DNA from: CAYVKM01 sp964452045
GTDB taxonomy: Bacteria; Calditrichota; Calditrichia; RBG-13-44-9
Direction of reading: 5' to 3'
Assembly: GCA_964452045.1 (NCBI GenBank)
Contig: CAYVKM010000025.1
Coordinates: forward strand, 1 to 41,229
DNA length: 41,229 nt
The notes below the pieces were generated by a model. It worked only from the letters and a program-made list of their open reading frames with translations. It did no database searches and had not been told where the DNA came from. Shown piece by piece: positions 17,361 to 25,805 of this stretch. The stretch's first letter is position 1, and the number at the start of each line of letters is the position of its first letter. A program made the position numbers and the translations under genes.

Positions 17361-17834
17361 ATGTATAAAAAAATTCTTGTTCCCTTGGATCTTTCTGAAT
17401 ACTCTTTTAAGGCATTAATTTATGCTGAACAACTTGCCAAGCTTAGTGGTGCAGAACTAGTACTTTTGCATACCATCCATTATGTAACAACTTACACATG
17501 GGATGGACCAGCCGGTTCCCGTGATGAGGGCTGTATTAATGAAAAACAAAAAGAAATTGCTGATAAAATTCTTTCAAATAAGTCAGAAGAATTAAGAAAG
17601 AATGGGATCAAAGCCAGCTATGTTATAGGAAAAGGTAAAGATAACGCTGAGAAAATATTGGATTTTATAGAAGAAGAAGATGAAATCGATCTGGTTGTAA
17701 TGATGACCCATGGAAGAAGTGGAATAAAGCGCTTTGTCATGGGAGATGTAGCAGAAAAAGTAGTGCGAGGGCATTCAAAGGCTCCCATTCTATTAATCAC
17801 TTCTCAGGCAGCAGAGAAAGTTACAGTAACATAG
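17361..17834 (+). CDS. Universal stress protein (UspA family), degenerate ATP motif
   Basis: A 157-residue cytoplasmic UspA-fold protein: MYKKILVPLDLSEYSFKALI at the start, AELVLLHTIHY, and MMTHGRSGIKRFVMGD with VAEKVV near the end. The ATP-binding pattern G-x2-G-x9-G-(S/T) is only partly kept: the first Gly is Met and the final Ser/Thr is Asp, so nucleotide binding is doubtful. Residues ~45-65 (TWDGPAGSRDEGCINEKQ) are an unusual loop with a cysteine, shared in outline with the next gene. GGGGAG precedes the ATG. A hairpin lies between the two usp genes. UspA proteins help cells through energy or oxidant stress, often as dimers. Confidence 0.88.
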   Translation: MYKKILVPLDLSEYSFKALIYAEQLAKLSGAELVLLHTIHYVTTYTWDGPAGSRDEGCINEKQKEIADKILSNKSEELRKNGIKASYVIGKGKDNAEKILDFIEEEDEIDLVVMMTHGRSGIKRFVMGDVAEKVVRGHSKAPILLITSQAAEKVTVT

Positions 17835-17864
17835 GTAATAGGTACTATACAAGGATTATGGATA

Positions 17865-17895
17865 AAGTCCTGGTCAGTGGATGCTGCCAGGACTT
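17865..17895 (+). terminator. Hairpin between the two usp genes
   Basis: AAGTCCTGG (17865..17873) and CCAGGACTT (17887..17895) form a perfect 9-bp stem with a 13-base loop, followed by ATTTCTG. The weak T-run makes termination partial at best. Confidence 0.55.
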
Positions 17896-18001
17896 ATTTC
17901 TGATAATATATTTTCTCTTTATTCATATTGCCTGTTTTTTGTAGCTTTTAACAGATATTAGATGGTGGTCATTTAGATAAAAGTAGTCAGGCTTATATTG
18001 C

Positions 18002-18436
18002 ATGTATAAAAGGATTTTAGTTCCCGTTTACGGGCTTGAAAATTTTGAGGTTTCACTTGCACCTGTCGCAGAGATTGCCCAAAAAATAGATGCGGAAGTT
18101 ATATTACTCTATGTTGCAAGTTTTATTTGTCATTTCTCTTATGATGCTCCAGTAGGATTAAAAGAATCCTGCCGAATTGATGAAAAGGAGTATGAATTTG
18201 CAGCGGCCCTTCTGGACAAGGTGCAAAAAGAACTTTCCAGTGAAGGAATAAGTATTTCAACCGTTATTCAACCAACACATAATCCTCTAACTGGAATAAT
18301 CAGTTTTATCAAAAACAACCAGGTTGATTTGGTCGCTTTTGCCAATACGGAAAGACATAATAAAAGATTTTTTCAGCGAACACTAAGCGAAAAACTTATT
18401 TCAGCGGGGCTTAACGTCTCTATATTGGTGATCTGA
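18002..18436 (+). CDS. UspA-like protein lacking the ATP-binding motif
   Basis: A 144-residue paralogue of the preceding protein. The N-terminus MYKRILVPVYGLENFEVSLA, the core AEVILLYVASF and the last strand (NVSILVI) fit the UspA fold. The region that should carry G-x2-G-x9-G is ANTERHNKRFFQRTLSEKLI, with no glycines, so it should not bind ATP like MJ0577-type members. The loop SYDAPVGLKESCRIDEKE mirrors TWDGPAGSRDEGCINEKQ of its neighbour, including the cysteine, which suggests tandem duplication with a conserved special loop. No strong ribosome binding site is visible. It may form a heterodimer with its neighbour. Confidence 0.75.
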   Translation: MYKRILVPVYGLENFEVSLAPVAEIAQKIDAEVILLYVASFICHFSYDAPVGLKESCRIDEKEYEFAAALLDKVQKELSSEGISISTVIQPTHNPLTGIISFIKNNQVDLVAFANTERHNKRFFQRTLSEKLISAGLNVSILVI

Positions 18437-18517
18437 CCACCCTGAGTGTTGTTCACAGAAAAGTTGATAATTTTATATCTAATGAATATTTGTAATAATT
18501 AACAAAAGTATAGTTAT

Positions 18518-19897
18518 ATGAAAATTTCCTTAGTCTACCCCCCTTGGCAGTTCTATTCCCCCAGTAAATTATATCCCCTTGGTATCTCATACCTCGCTTC
18601 TTACCTCATTCAAAACGGATATGATGAGGTTGAATTAATGGACTTGAACCACCTTATAACAGAACCTAAAAAAGTTATAAAAGAGGCTATCAAGTATGTG
18701 GAAAGAAGTCAACCTGATATTGTTGGCCTAACCTGCTGGACGGTACATCTTCCATTCTGTATTGAATTTGTCCGAGCATATAAGCAGAAATACCCAAATG
18801 TCTTAATTGTTCTTGGGGGTGTTCATGCTTCCTCCCAGCCGGAGGAAATGTTTAAACTATGTCCGGTTGATTTTATTGTGCGTGGTGAGGGGGAAGTAAC
18901 TTTTGTGGAGTTGCTGAGAACTCTTCAAAATAAAAAGAATTTTGAGAATGTAAATGGAATGTCATTTAGAAAACAAGGAAAAATCCAACATAACCCAGAC
19001 CGAGAATTGATTAGTAATTTAGATACTTTACCTATGCCGGATTATAACATGCTTTCTCCCATTGAATATTATCAACCTTTGAACCGTAAGTATGTCTTTT
19101 CCATTTTGGCAAGTAGGGGTTGTCCCTACCGATGCATATTCTGTTCAGCAAATAAACTGTGGCGATGCCAGCGACAGCGCAGCCCCAAAAATATTATCAG
19201 GGAAATCGAGTGGCTTATCAATGACTATGGACTCGGATATATTCGATTTGAGGATGATACTATTACCATGCAGCGCGATTGGGCGCTTGAGTTATTCAAG
19301 AAGATGCGAAACCTACCTGTTAGTTTTGAATGTTTAACCCGTATAGATAAAGTGGACCATGATCTATTAAAGGAAATGCGGGCGGCCGGGTGTGAGGGGA
19401 TATATCACGGAATTGAAACCGCTTCACCCCGCCTTTTGAAAGTTTTAAAGAAAGGGATGCCCGATAGAATTAATGACCAATTTATAAAAGAACTCATTCA
19501 TGAAGAAATGAATCTTGGCCTAAATCCTACCGTATCGGCTATGATTGGTATTCCCACTGAAACACGGGAGGAAATTTTACAGACATTTGATCTGATGTCA
19601 GAACTCAAGCGTCTTGGTGCCAAAACACAGCTCTGGATTATGACTCCTTATCCGGACACCGATGCCATAAAATTGTACGATAACTACCTGGTGAAAATTG
19701 ATAGATGGCGCGAAATGAAACAATTTGATGTTTTCTCTGCAGTTCCCCGCCAGGCATATGGGAGATTCTTAAAAAAATACGAGGATCTGATCCCCGATAA
19801 TTGGATGTTCAGCAATGAGATTGAAAATATTGAAGAGTTAAAATCCCTCTACGCGCAGGGAGCAAAACAAATTCTGGGAGAATTTGAATTTGTCTGA
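18518..19897 (+). CDS. B12-binding-domain radical SAM enzyme
   Basis: A 459-residue cytoplasmic iron-sulfur enzyme. Residues 1-145 form a Rossmann-like cobalamin-binding domain of the type found in such proteins (MKISLVYPP, GISYLASYL, PDIVGLTCWT, VLGGVHAS, DFIVRGEGE), without the DxHxxG motif, as is common in this group. The radical SAM cluster motif GCPYRCIFC supplies Cys202, Cys206 and Cys209, followed by FEDDTITMQRDWALELF and GCEGIYHGIETAS, typical of the barrel. The reaction could be methylation, cyclisation or another radical modification; the substrate is unknown. Its stop overlaps the start region of the next gene, so the two are almost certainly translated together. Confidence 0.9.
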   Translation: MKISLVYPPWQFYSPSKLYPLGISYLASYLIQNGYDEVELMDLNHLITEPKKVIKEAIKYVERSQPDIVGLTCWTVHLPFCIEFVRAYKQKYPNVLIVLGGVHASSQPEEMFKLCPVDFIVRGEGEVTFVELLRTLQNKKNFENVNGMSFRKQGKIQHNPDRELISNLDTLPMPDYNMLSPIEYYQPLNRKYVFSILASRGCPYRCIFCSANKLWRCQRQRSPKNIIREIEWLINDYGLGYIRFEDDTITMQRDWALELFKKMRNLPVSFECLTRIDKVDHDLLKEMRAAGCEGIYHGIETASPRLLKVLKKGMPDRINDQFIKELIHEEMNLGLNPTVSAMIGIPTETREEILQTFDLMSELKRLGAKTQLWIMTPYPDTDAIKLYDNYLVKIDRWREMKQFDVFSAVPRQAYGRFLKKYEDLIPDNWMFSNEIENIEELKSLYAQGAKQILGEFEFV

Positions 19898-20960
19898 AAA
19901 ACGCTTGTTCAAAATATTCAGTATGGACAAAGAGGTCCATCAGCATCTTGATGAAAAAAATGCAATAAATACACAATATCTGCCATCGGAATTAATTTTT
20001 TCTTCAAGTGTTCAATCATTCTGCATTTGCTATCAAGATACAAAGATCCCGGTGGGTAGCTTTTCTTGTTTCCCATATATTGAGAGAAAAAAATGGACAA
20101 ATACTAAACTTTTAAGAGTATCGAGTCCGGTTATTTTAGAGGAGGGGAGAATAAGTAACGAGATTCTTTATGTATTAATGAACGAAATATTTCTACTTGC
20201 AAGGCGGGCACGGGTAGTATCGGTAGAGTTTGAAATTTACAGCGATATTCTATCAGATATTTTCTTTCCCTCTACAAATACTATTATAAATGTATACAAC
20301 TCAACAGAATGGGTAAAATACCTTCAATACTACAAATTAAAAATACACTCCCGAAAAAGTTGCTTCGAAATCAAGCTTTCAGAATTCAATTTTAATAAAT
20401 CAATTACCAATGGCGTTAATATCAGAAAAATTCGTATGGAAGATGAGGATGATCAGAAACTCTATTATGATATCTGGACGGAATCGGGTCTTTTTCCATA
20501 TGCTTTTAGAGAGACCGAATTATGGTTTCCCAATGTTTTTGGCTGGCCAAGATTATGGTATGATGAATTACCTTATGTTTTATGTAGTGAAGATTACATA
20601 CTCTTCGCAGAAGTGGATGGCAAAGCAGCGGGATTTATTCACTGGTGGCCTAATATTTATCCTCTGGTGAAGAGTAACGGAGTCCATTCTATCTACGCAA
20701 CTCTACCGGAGACTGAAAAGCTTCTTGCACAAATAAAGGAAGGAAAAATTTTCAGGATTGCAGTTTCCCCCAAAGCCCCGCTGCCAAAAGAGGAGGTTGA
20801 GGGCATCCTGCTCCAGGCGGCCATGAAAACGATGAAAGAACAGTATCAAATGGAAAAGTGCCAGGTGGGAAATATTCCCGAGTATGATGTTAACTTAACA
20901 GCAGCACTTCAGGAGATGGGGGGAAGACCGGTTCATCAAATCCTGTACATGCGTCATTGA
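19890..20960 (+). CDS. GNAT-like protein coupled to the radical SAM enzyme
   Basis: About 356 residues. The C-terminal half resembles an N-acetyltransferase fold: VNIRKIRMEDEDDQKLYYDI, LFAEVDGKAAGFIHWWPN (strand with the usual GF), KIFRIAVSPKA, then EVEGILLQAAMKTMKEQY and a final ALQEMGGRPVHQILYMR strand. The N-terminal half may be a second, decayed copy of the same fold. The acetyl-CoA loop is not canonical (SPKAPLPKEE). Start is uncertain: TTG 19890 has GGGAG 9 bases upstream and overlaps the radical SAM gene by 8 bases; TTG 19884 and ATG 19923 are alternatives. The tight coupling suggests that it acts on the product or substrate of the radical SAM enzyme. Confidence 0.6.
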   Translation: MSEKRLFKIFSMDKEVHQHLDEKNAINTQYLPSELIFSSSVQSFCICYQDTKIPVGSFSCFPYIERKKWTNTKLLRVSSPVILEEGRISNEILYVLMNEIFLLARRARVVSVEFEIYSDILSDIFFPSTNTIINVYNSTEWVKYLQYYKLKIHSRKSCFEIKLSEFNFNKSITNGVNIRKIRMEDEDDQKLYYDIWTESGLFPYAFRETELWFPNVFGWPRLWYDELPYVLCSEDYILFAEVDGKAAGFIHWWPNIYPLVKSNGVHSIYATLPETEKLLAQIKEGKIFRIAVSPKAPLPKEEVEGILLQAAMKTMKEQYQMEKCQVGNIPEYDVNLTAALQEMGGRPVHQILYMRH

Positions 20961-21010
20961 TATGCTGAATAGCAGTGATTCGTCTTCATTATTAATACGA
21001 GAGAGTGATT

Positions 21011-21988
21011 ATGGAAACTATAAAGAAGAATATTCCGGGAATTTTACTGGCATTAGCAATCAGTATGAGTGGTTTTTTCCTCGACAAAATTATCCCTTAT
21101 GTCGGCGGTATCACTCTGGCCATTATCCTGGGGCTATTGATCGGGAACATTTTCAGGCTCAATAAGAGGTTTGAGGCGGGAGTGAAGTTTTCCGAAAAGA
21201 ATATCCTGGCCTATGCGATCATGTTGATTGGGCTAAATCTGAATTTTAATATACTCACGAAACTAGGATATCAATCCATAGTAATCATAATCTTTATGGT
21301 TTTCACAATTATCCTGATATCCCTGTTCGTGGGAAAACTGGTGGGAATTTCAAAATCATTTAGTCTTCTGATAGGAGTCGGAAGCGCCATTTGCGGCTCG
21401 TCAGCTATCGCGGCGGTTGCCCCACTGGTTACCAAACAGGAAGAAGAAGTGGGAATTTCGATCAGTGTAGTAAATCTGCTTGGAATCATGGGGATATTTT
21501 TTATGCCGGTTTTGGCACTTACTCTGAAATTTAATGATTCATTGAGCGGTTTGATGATCGGGGGAACGTTACAGGCAGTGGGTCATGTGGTGGCTGCTGC
21601 ATTCAGCCTCAACGACCTTGTGGGAGAATTCGCCACTGTTGTGAAAATGGGACGCATCCTGATGCTCGGTCCAGTCATCCTGTTATTCGGCTTTTTTATG
21701 AGAAGCGGCGATAGCAAACGCAGGTCCGGGAAATTTATCCTTCCCAATTACCTTATTGGCTTCATAATTCTTAGCATTGTTGGAACAGCCCAGATACTCC
21801 CTATAGAGCTGTCCGGTTTTCTCAAATTGATCAGCAAAATTCTACTCGGTACTGCTATGGCTGCAATAGGATTGAAAATTCGCCTGGAAAGCTTATTCCG
21901 GCAGGGGCCGCAGGCTCTGGCTACTGGTGCTGTTCTTTTTACAATACAGATCGCCTTAATGTTAGGGATCCTTTTCATTCTTTTTTAG
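21011..21988 (+). CDS. YeiH/UPF0324-family putative anion (sulfate) exporter
   Basis: An inner-membrane protein of about 325 residues with 10 or so hydrophobic segments. The family signature is clear: IPYVGGITLAIILGLLIGN near the start, LAYAIMLIGLNLNF, and the strongly conserved GVGSAICGSSAIAAVAPLVT loop, followed by EEEVGISISVVNLLG and GGTLQAVGHVVAAA. Family members are annotated as putative sulfate exporters; direct evidence for substrate is thin. ATG 21011 is favoured over GTG 21005 because GAGAG then has proper spacing. The next gene begins 21 bases downstream, so the two transporters are co-transcribed. Confidence 0.88.
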   Translation: METIKKNIPGILLALAISMSGFFLDKIIPYVGGITLAIILGLLIGNIFRLNKRFEAGVKFSEKNILAYAIMLIGLNLNFNILTKLGYQSIVIIIFMVFTIILISLFVGKLVGISKSFSLLIGVGSAICGSSAIAAVAPLVTKQEEEVGISISVVNLLGIMGIFFMPVLALTLKFNDSLSGLMIGGTLQAVGHVVAAAFSLNDLVGEFATVVKMGRILMLGPVILLFGFFMRSGDSKRRSGKFILPNYLIGFIILSIVGTAQILPIELSGFLKLISKILLGTAMAAIGLKIRLESLFRQGPQALATGAVLFTIQIALMLGILFILF

Positions 21989-22009
21989 CAACTGGCACTT
22001 GCCGCTGTT

Positions 22010-23164
22010 ATGCTGCTTTTGGGATTCTTAAATCAAAATGACCATTCACTAGAATTATTTTATAGAATGCATATTCTTCGGCTTAATCAAGGCATCCTGC
22101 CCCTGATTTTCCAATCCCTGAAACTACTGCTATATCTTTATATTTTTATACTGAGTATTAATCTGATCGGTGCCTCCTTAAAGCTATTTGGAAATAATTT
22201 TGCCGAAAACCTGTTGATGACTACAAACAATCCAATAGTGGGAGTTTTTATTGGAATTCTGGCAACTTCCGTGATGCAAAGTTCTTCATCTACCACCTCT
22301 ATTACAGTGGGAATGGTAAGTGGAGGAGTATTGACCATTGAAAGTGCGGTTCCTATCGTGATGGGCGCGAATGTCGGGACCTCGGTAACCAATACACTGG
22401 TGGCGTTGGGTCATATTAACCATTCCGAGGAAATGAAACGTTCTTTCGCCGCTTCTACGGTTCATGATGTTTTTAACCTGCTTTCTTTACTAGTATTGTT
22501 TCCGCTTCAATATTTTACGGGGTTTTTGAGTCGTTCAGCGGTTATTATGGGGAGTGAGTTTCAAGATCTGGGAGGCATTCAGTTATTTAATCCGTTGAAA
22601 ATTGCCACGACACCGATCATCGGGATTTTAGAACGTTTCTTAGGCAATTATCCGTGGTTTCTCCTGATTGCATCAGTGTTTCTACTCTTTTTGACATTAA
22701 AATGCTTGATGACTTTGTTAAAAGGATATGTGCTTCCCAAGGCTTCATTTCTGTTTGACCGGATGCTGTTTAAAACTGCCCTGCGCGCTTTTCTGTTAGG
22801 CTTGTTGATAACAATGGGCGTACAAAGTAGTTCTATTGTTACCAGTATAGTTGTTCCGCTTGCCGCTGCAGGGTTATTAACGCTTGATCAGATATTTCCA
22901 TATACACTTGGTGCAAACGTCGGTACTACATTCACTGCTATTCTTGCCTCACTTGCCACGGCTAATGTCAATGCCATCACGGTGGCTTTTTCCCACCTGC
23001 TGTTCAATATATTTGGTATCATGTTTTGGTGGCCTTTTCGTAAACTGCCCATTTCTTTGGCAAGGATTCTCGGCCAACTTGCAGAACGTAGCAAGGTTAT
23101 TCCTTTGATTTATATTCTGATGGTATTTTTTATCATTCCCATAGCTGTTATTATATTCCTCTGA
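22010..23164 (+). CDS. Na/Pi-cotransporter-II-like membrane protein
   Basis: A 384-residue membrane protein with the internal two-fold repeat of the Na/phosphate cotransporter family (NptA/YjbB type). Each half has a QSSS element and a GANVGT element: TSVMQSSSSTTS (86-97) with MGANVGTSVTNT in the first, GVQSSSIVTS with LGANVGTTFTA in the second. These loops bind sodium and phosphate in studied members. There is no PhoU domain at the C-terminus, so this is the short form. Bacterial short forms can export phosphate. The N-terminal ~40 residues are less certain because ATG 22010 has no good ribosome binding site. It is the last gene of the plus-strand run. Confidence 0.88.
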   Translation: MLLLGFLNQNDHSLELFYRMHILRLNQGILPLIFQSLKLLLYLYIFILSINLIGASLKLFGNNFAENLLMTTNNPIVGVFIGILATSVMQSSSSTTSITVGMVSGGVLTIESAVPIVMGANVGTSVTNTLVALGHINHSEEMKRSFAASTVHDVFNLLSLLVLFPLQYFTGFLSRSAVIMGSEFQDLGGIQLFNPLKIATTPIIGILERFLGNYPWFLLIASVFLLFLTLKCLMTLLKGYVLPKASFLFDRMLFKTALRAFLLGLLITMGVQSSSIVTSIVVPLAAAGLLTLDQIFPYTLGANVGTTFTAILASLATANVNAITVAFSHLLFNIFGIMFWWPFRKLPISLARILGQLAERSKVIPLIYILMVFFIIPIAVIIFL

Positions 23165-23223
23165 TTAAACGGCACTAATTTCATCCGCTAAATATTAGGC
23201 TAGGATTAAATTTGCAGTATGAA

Positions 23224-24495
23224 TCAGGAAGTCTTTTTTTGAAGCGGCGGGGTCACCTGTAGTTTGTCCTGTGCTCTTCTGGCAGTGATAAAAGAAGCCA
23301 GTAAGGCAGTGAAGGCAATAATTCCTATTGAGAGTGGGATATCAAGAGCATCAGCCAGTAATCCACCAGAAAGGGCACCGAGCGCATACCCCGAATCGCG
23401 CCAGAAACGGTAAACACCGAGGGCAGCCGCTCGCCATTCGGGATCCGCAATGTCTGATACCAGGGCAAGAAGAGTAGGATAGACCATGGCGGTTCCCAAT
23501 CCAGTTAGTGCAGCGGCCGTGAGAGTCCCAGCAAATGAATCAAAAAAGATAAATGAGAATACACCAATACCCTGCAGGCTCATTCCATTCACGATTAATT
23601 TTTTACGTCCGATTCGATCCGAATACGGACCAAAAAATAGTTGGGATACGCTCCATACGATCGGATAAACAGCAACTACAATGCCGATTTTCTCTAGACT
23701 GAAATCCTTTGTTGTGAGGTAAATAGGCAAAAGACCCCACAACATCCCATCCTTCAGATTAGTAACCATTCCTGCAAGACTGGAAGCCGATAGTGTTTTT
23801 TCGCCCCAACTGGTTTTAAAAAATATGGTTCTAAGGGGAATCTGAGCTTTTTTCTTTTGGTCAGGACCATGAGCATGATGGCGGGTGTCTTTAGTAAAAA
23901 GCGAAAGCAGGAGACCACTCATAGCAAGAACCAGTCCGATCAAAAAAGGTTCGGGCCTCAATCCGTATCGTGAAGCAGTAATTCCGGAAAGGTAGGCAAT
24001 TAAAGCAACTCCGGCATATCCAGCGAATTCGTTCATTCCGATTGCAAATCCTCGCTGGTTAGTGTCAGCGAGATCTACTTTCATGACAACCGTCATGGAC
24101 CAGGTGAGTGCCTGGTTAACTCCGAGTAACACATTTGCGAAGAGTATCCATGACCAGCTCGGGGCAAACATGATAATGAGCGGTACTGGAATACCGGTGA
24201 GCCAGCCAAGAATCAGGACGCGTTTTCGGCCCCACCGGTCGGAGAAATTTCCCGCAAAGAAGTTAAAAGATGCTTTGGTGATACCGAATGTGATGATGAA
24301 CGAAATAGCAGCTGCTTTCGAGGCGATTCCAAAATCCGCTTTCGCGATCAAAGGCAGTATCGTCCGTTCGAGACCGACCATTCCCCCTACAAAAAGGTTG
24401 ATCAGCACTAATAACCCGAATTGGCCAACATTGTTTTTCAGGCCGATGCCGGATTTATTGGTGGTATTTAAATTAACAAATGTCTTGCTTTGCAT
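23224..24495 (-). CDS. MFS transporter in operon with ArsR-rhodanese regulator
   Basis: A 423-residue carrier with 12 predicted membrane segments. The loop 2-3 motif GNFSDRWGRKRVLILGW and its second-half counterpart GPYSDRIGRKKLIVNGM are both intact, as expected of a working drug/metabolite-type (DHA1-like) MFS protein. A His-rich cytosolic loop (DTRHHAHGPDQ) lies between the halves at ~205. It follows the ArsR-rhodanese gene by 42 bases on the same strand, so that regulator probably controls it. A role in exporting a toxic sulfur, arsenic or metal species is inferred from this linkage; the sequence itself does not show the substrate. Confidence 0.83.
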   Translation of the reverse strand: MQSKTFVNLNTTNKSGIGLKNNVGQFGLLVLINLFVGGMVGLERTILPLIAKADFGIASKAAAISFIITFGITKASFNFFAGNFSDRWGRKRVLILGWLTGIPVPLIIMFAPSWSWILFANVLLGVNQALTWSMTVVMKVDLADTNQRGFAIGMNEFAGYAGVALIAYLSGITASRYGLRPEPFLIGLVLAMSGLLLSLFTKDTRHHAHGPDQKKKAQIPLRTIFFKTSWGEKTLSASSLAGMVTNLKDGMLWGLLPIYLTTKDFSLEKIGIVVAVYPIVWSVSQLFFGPYSDRIGRKKLIVNGMSLQGIGVFSFIFFDSFAGTLTAAALTGLGTAMVYPTLLALVSDIADPEWRAAALGVYRFWRDSGYALGALSGGLLADALDIPLSIGIIAFTALLASFITARRAQDKLQVTPPLQKKTS

Positions 24496-24537
24496 GTGGG
24501 TCTTTCATTCAGATGGCATGTCTCGCGAAAAGTAAAA

Positions 24538-25218
24538 TTATTCCTGCATTTTTGTTTCTACGGGCAGATTGAGTGCTTTCCAGTCCGGCATACCTTCCTC
24601 CAGTCTTCTTGCTTCAAAACCGTTATCTTTCAAAATTCGAATTGCCTGGTCCGAAAATACGCAATAAGGTCCACGGCAGTAGGCAATAATTTCATTTTCC
24701 ACCGGCAGCGTTTCAAGAACATGCTCAAGTGTTTCAAGAGGAATAGATCGCGCACCCGGAATATGTCCGGCATCATATTCCTCTTTGGGCCGGACATCGA
24801 TGAGAATAACATTGTTGTTTTGTAATTTTTCATTAAGTTCTTTAATGTGAATCGGCTTGAAGTTTTCCCTTTCGGTCAGAAACGAATGAACAATTCTCTC
24901 GATCTCCGCCAATCTTGCCTGTCCTAAGGTTCGGATTGCCTGCCATGCCTTAAAAACATGTTCATCCGCCAGGCGATAAAAAATGTAGGTGCCCTGTCGG
25001 CGAATCTCAACTAACCTTGCTGAGCGCAGGATTTTAAGGTGTTGCGAAACATTAGCCATAGACATATCAGTTTCCTTTGCCAGTTTCTCTACCGGGCACT
25101 CACCTTGGGCCAATATTTCCAGGAGTTCTAGGCGTCTGGCATTGGCCAGAGCCGTGGTTATTCTTACAAACTGTTCATAAATCTGTGTTTTGAATTCTCT
25201 TTTTTTAATTTGGGTCAT
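24538..25218 (-). CDS. ArsR-family repressor fused to a rhodanese domain
   Basis: A 226-residue transcription factor. Residues ~10-105 are an ArsR winged helix (LANARRLELLEILAQGECPV, MSMANVSQHLKILRSARLVE with the recognition helix, RRQGTYIFYRLAD). Residues ~122-220 are a rhodanese domain (VILIDVRPKEEYDAGHIPGA, active loop CRGPYC with Cys181 and Cys186, LEEGMPDWK). Cys41 in GECPV sits where persulfide-sensing SqrR/BigR proteins have a reactive cysteine, but their second ArsR-domain cysteine is absent. The rhodanese Cys181 may take a persulfide and pass it on, releasing DNA; this is inference. It precedes an MFS gene and likely regulates both. Confidence 0.9.
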   Translation of the reverse strand: MTQIKKREFKTQIYEQFVRITTALANARRLELLEILAQGECPVEKLAKETDMSMANVSQHLKILRSARLVEIRRQGTYIFYRLADEHVFKAWQAIRTLGQARLAEIERIVHSFLTERENFKPIHIKELNEKLQNNNVILIDVRPKEEYDAGHIPGARSIPLETLEHVLETLPVENEIIAYCRGPYCVFSDQAIRILKDNGFEARRLEEGMPDWKALNLPVETKMQE

Positions 25219-25748
25219 TATGCTTCGAGGTCTTATTAATATTTAATTATTTGCTATATTAATTAAATAGTTTAATAATGTCAAGTTTTTTAAACTAATA
25301 TTAATTATCTTTTAAATATTAATACATTTGCTATTGTTATATCGAGTTGTATTGATGAAATCGCTTTACTCGATGATTTAGAAAAGGATAAAAGGTGGCA
25401 GAATAGAACGTATAAGTAAAATAATGTTATTTTGTACTAAAAGATAGCGGACCAAGACAACAAATCATACATCCTGAATTTCCCCGAAGGCTGTTCTTGG
25501 GATTAATCCCACACGGTTACTAACCGGCACCACATTGAACATTCAGAGCCTGATGAGCATATTGGTATCATAGTTAATAGAACCTAAAAAGTAACCATCG
25601 CAGAATTAATTCCAGACATCGGAAGTCTTGCTGTCTCTTCCTATATAAGGTGGGTTTCATTGATTACCCAGTTCTTATTTTTCAATAATTTACCTAATTT
25701 ATAAAAATGTTGATGTCCAAAAATGTCCATATTTGACCTACCTCAAAT
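25219..25748. other. Non-coding right end of the island
   Basis: About 530 bases between the ArsR-rhodanese gene and the tRNA terminator. The left part is the regulator's promoter and operator. The rest has no frame of useful length on either strand. I looked for the HxLRH and LGH...Y elements of a tyrosine integrase and did not find them. If an integrase was once here, no legible part remains. Confidence 0.5.
25233..25278 (-). promoter_or_regulatory. Candidate ArsR-type operator
   Basis: Two AT-rich inverted arms face each other across 10 bases just upstream of the ArsR-rhodanese start: TTATTAATATTTAATTA (25233..25249) and TAATTAAATAGTTTAATAA (25260..25278). Their outer 7 and inner 8 bases are exact complements. 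ArsR-type dimers bind imperfect AT-rich inverted repeats over the promoter, so autoregulation is plausible. Confidence 0.5.
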
Positions 25749-25773
25749 AAAAAAGCCCGAAAATTCTTCGGGC
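25749..25773 (-). terminator. Intrinsic terminator downstream of tRNA-Val
   Basis: Read on the minus strand, GCCCGAA pairs with TTCGGGC across a 5-base loop (25755..25773) and is followed by six T, then ATTTG. It lies 33 bases past the tRNA 3' end and would end its transcript. It is on the island side of the tRNA. Confidence 0.8.
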
Positions 25774-25805
25774 ATCATTTATTGTTTTTATTGGTCTTAC
25801 GGTAG

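Noticed and set aside
20962..21165. 67-codon plus-strand frame after the GNAT-like gene
   Set aside because: It overlaps the start of the YeiH-like gene in another frame, and its translation has no membrane or domain pattern.
25219..25802. Integrase remnant next to the tRNA
   Set aside because: No HxLRH-like or LGH...Y-like stretch and no frame of useful length in either direction.
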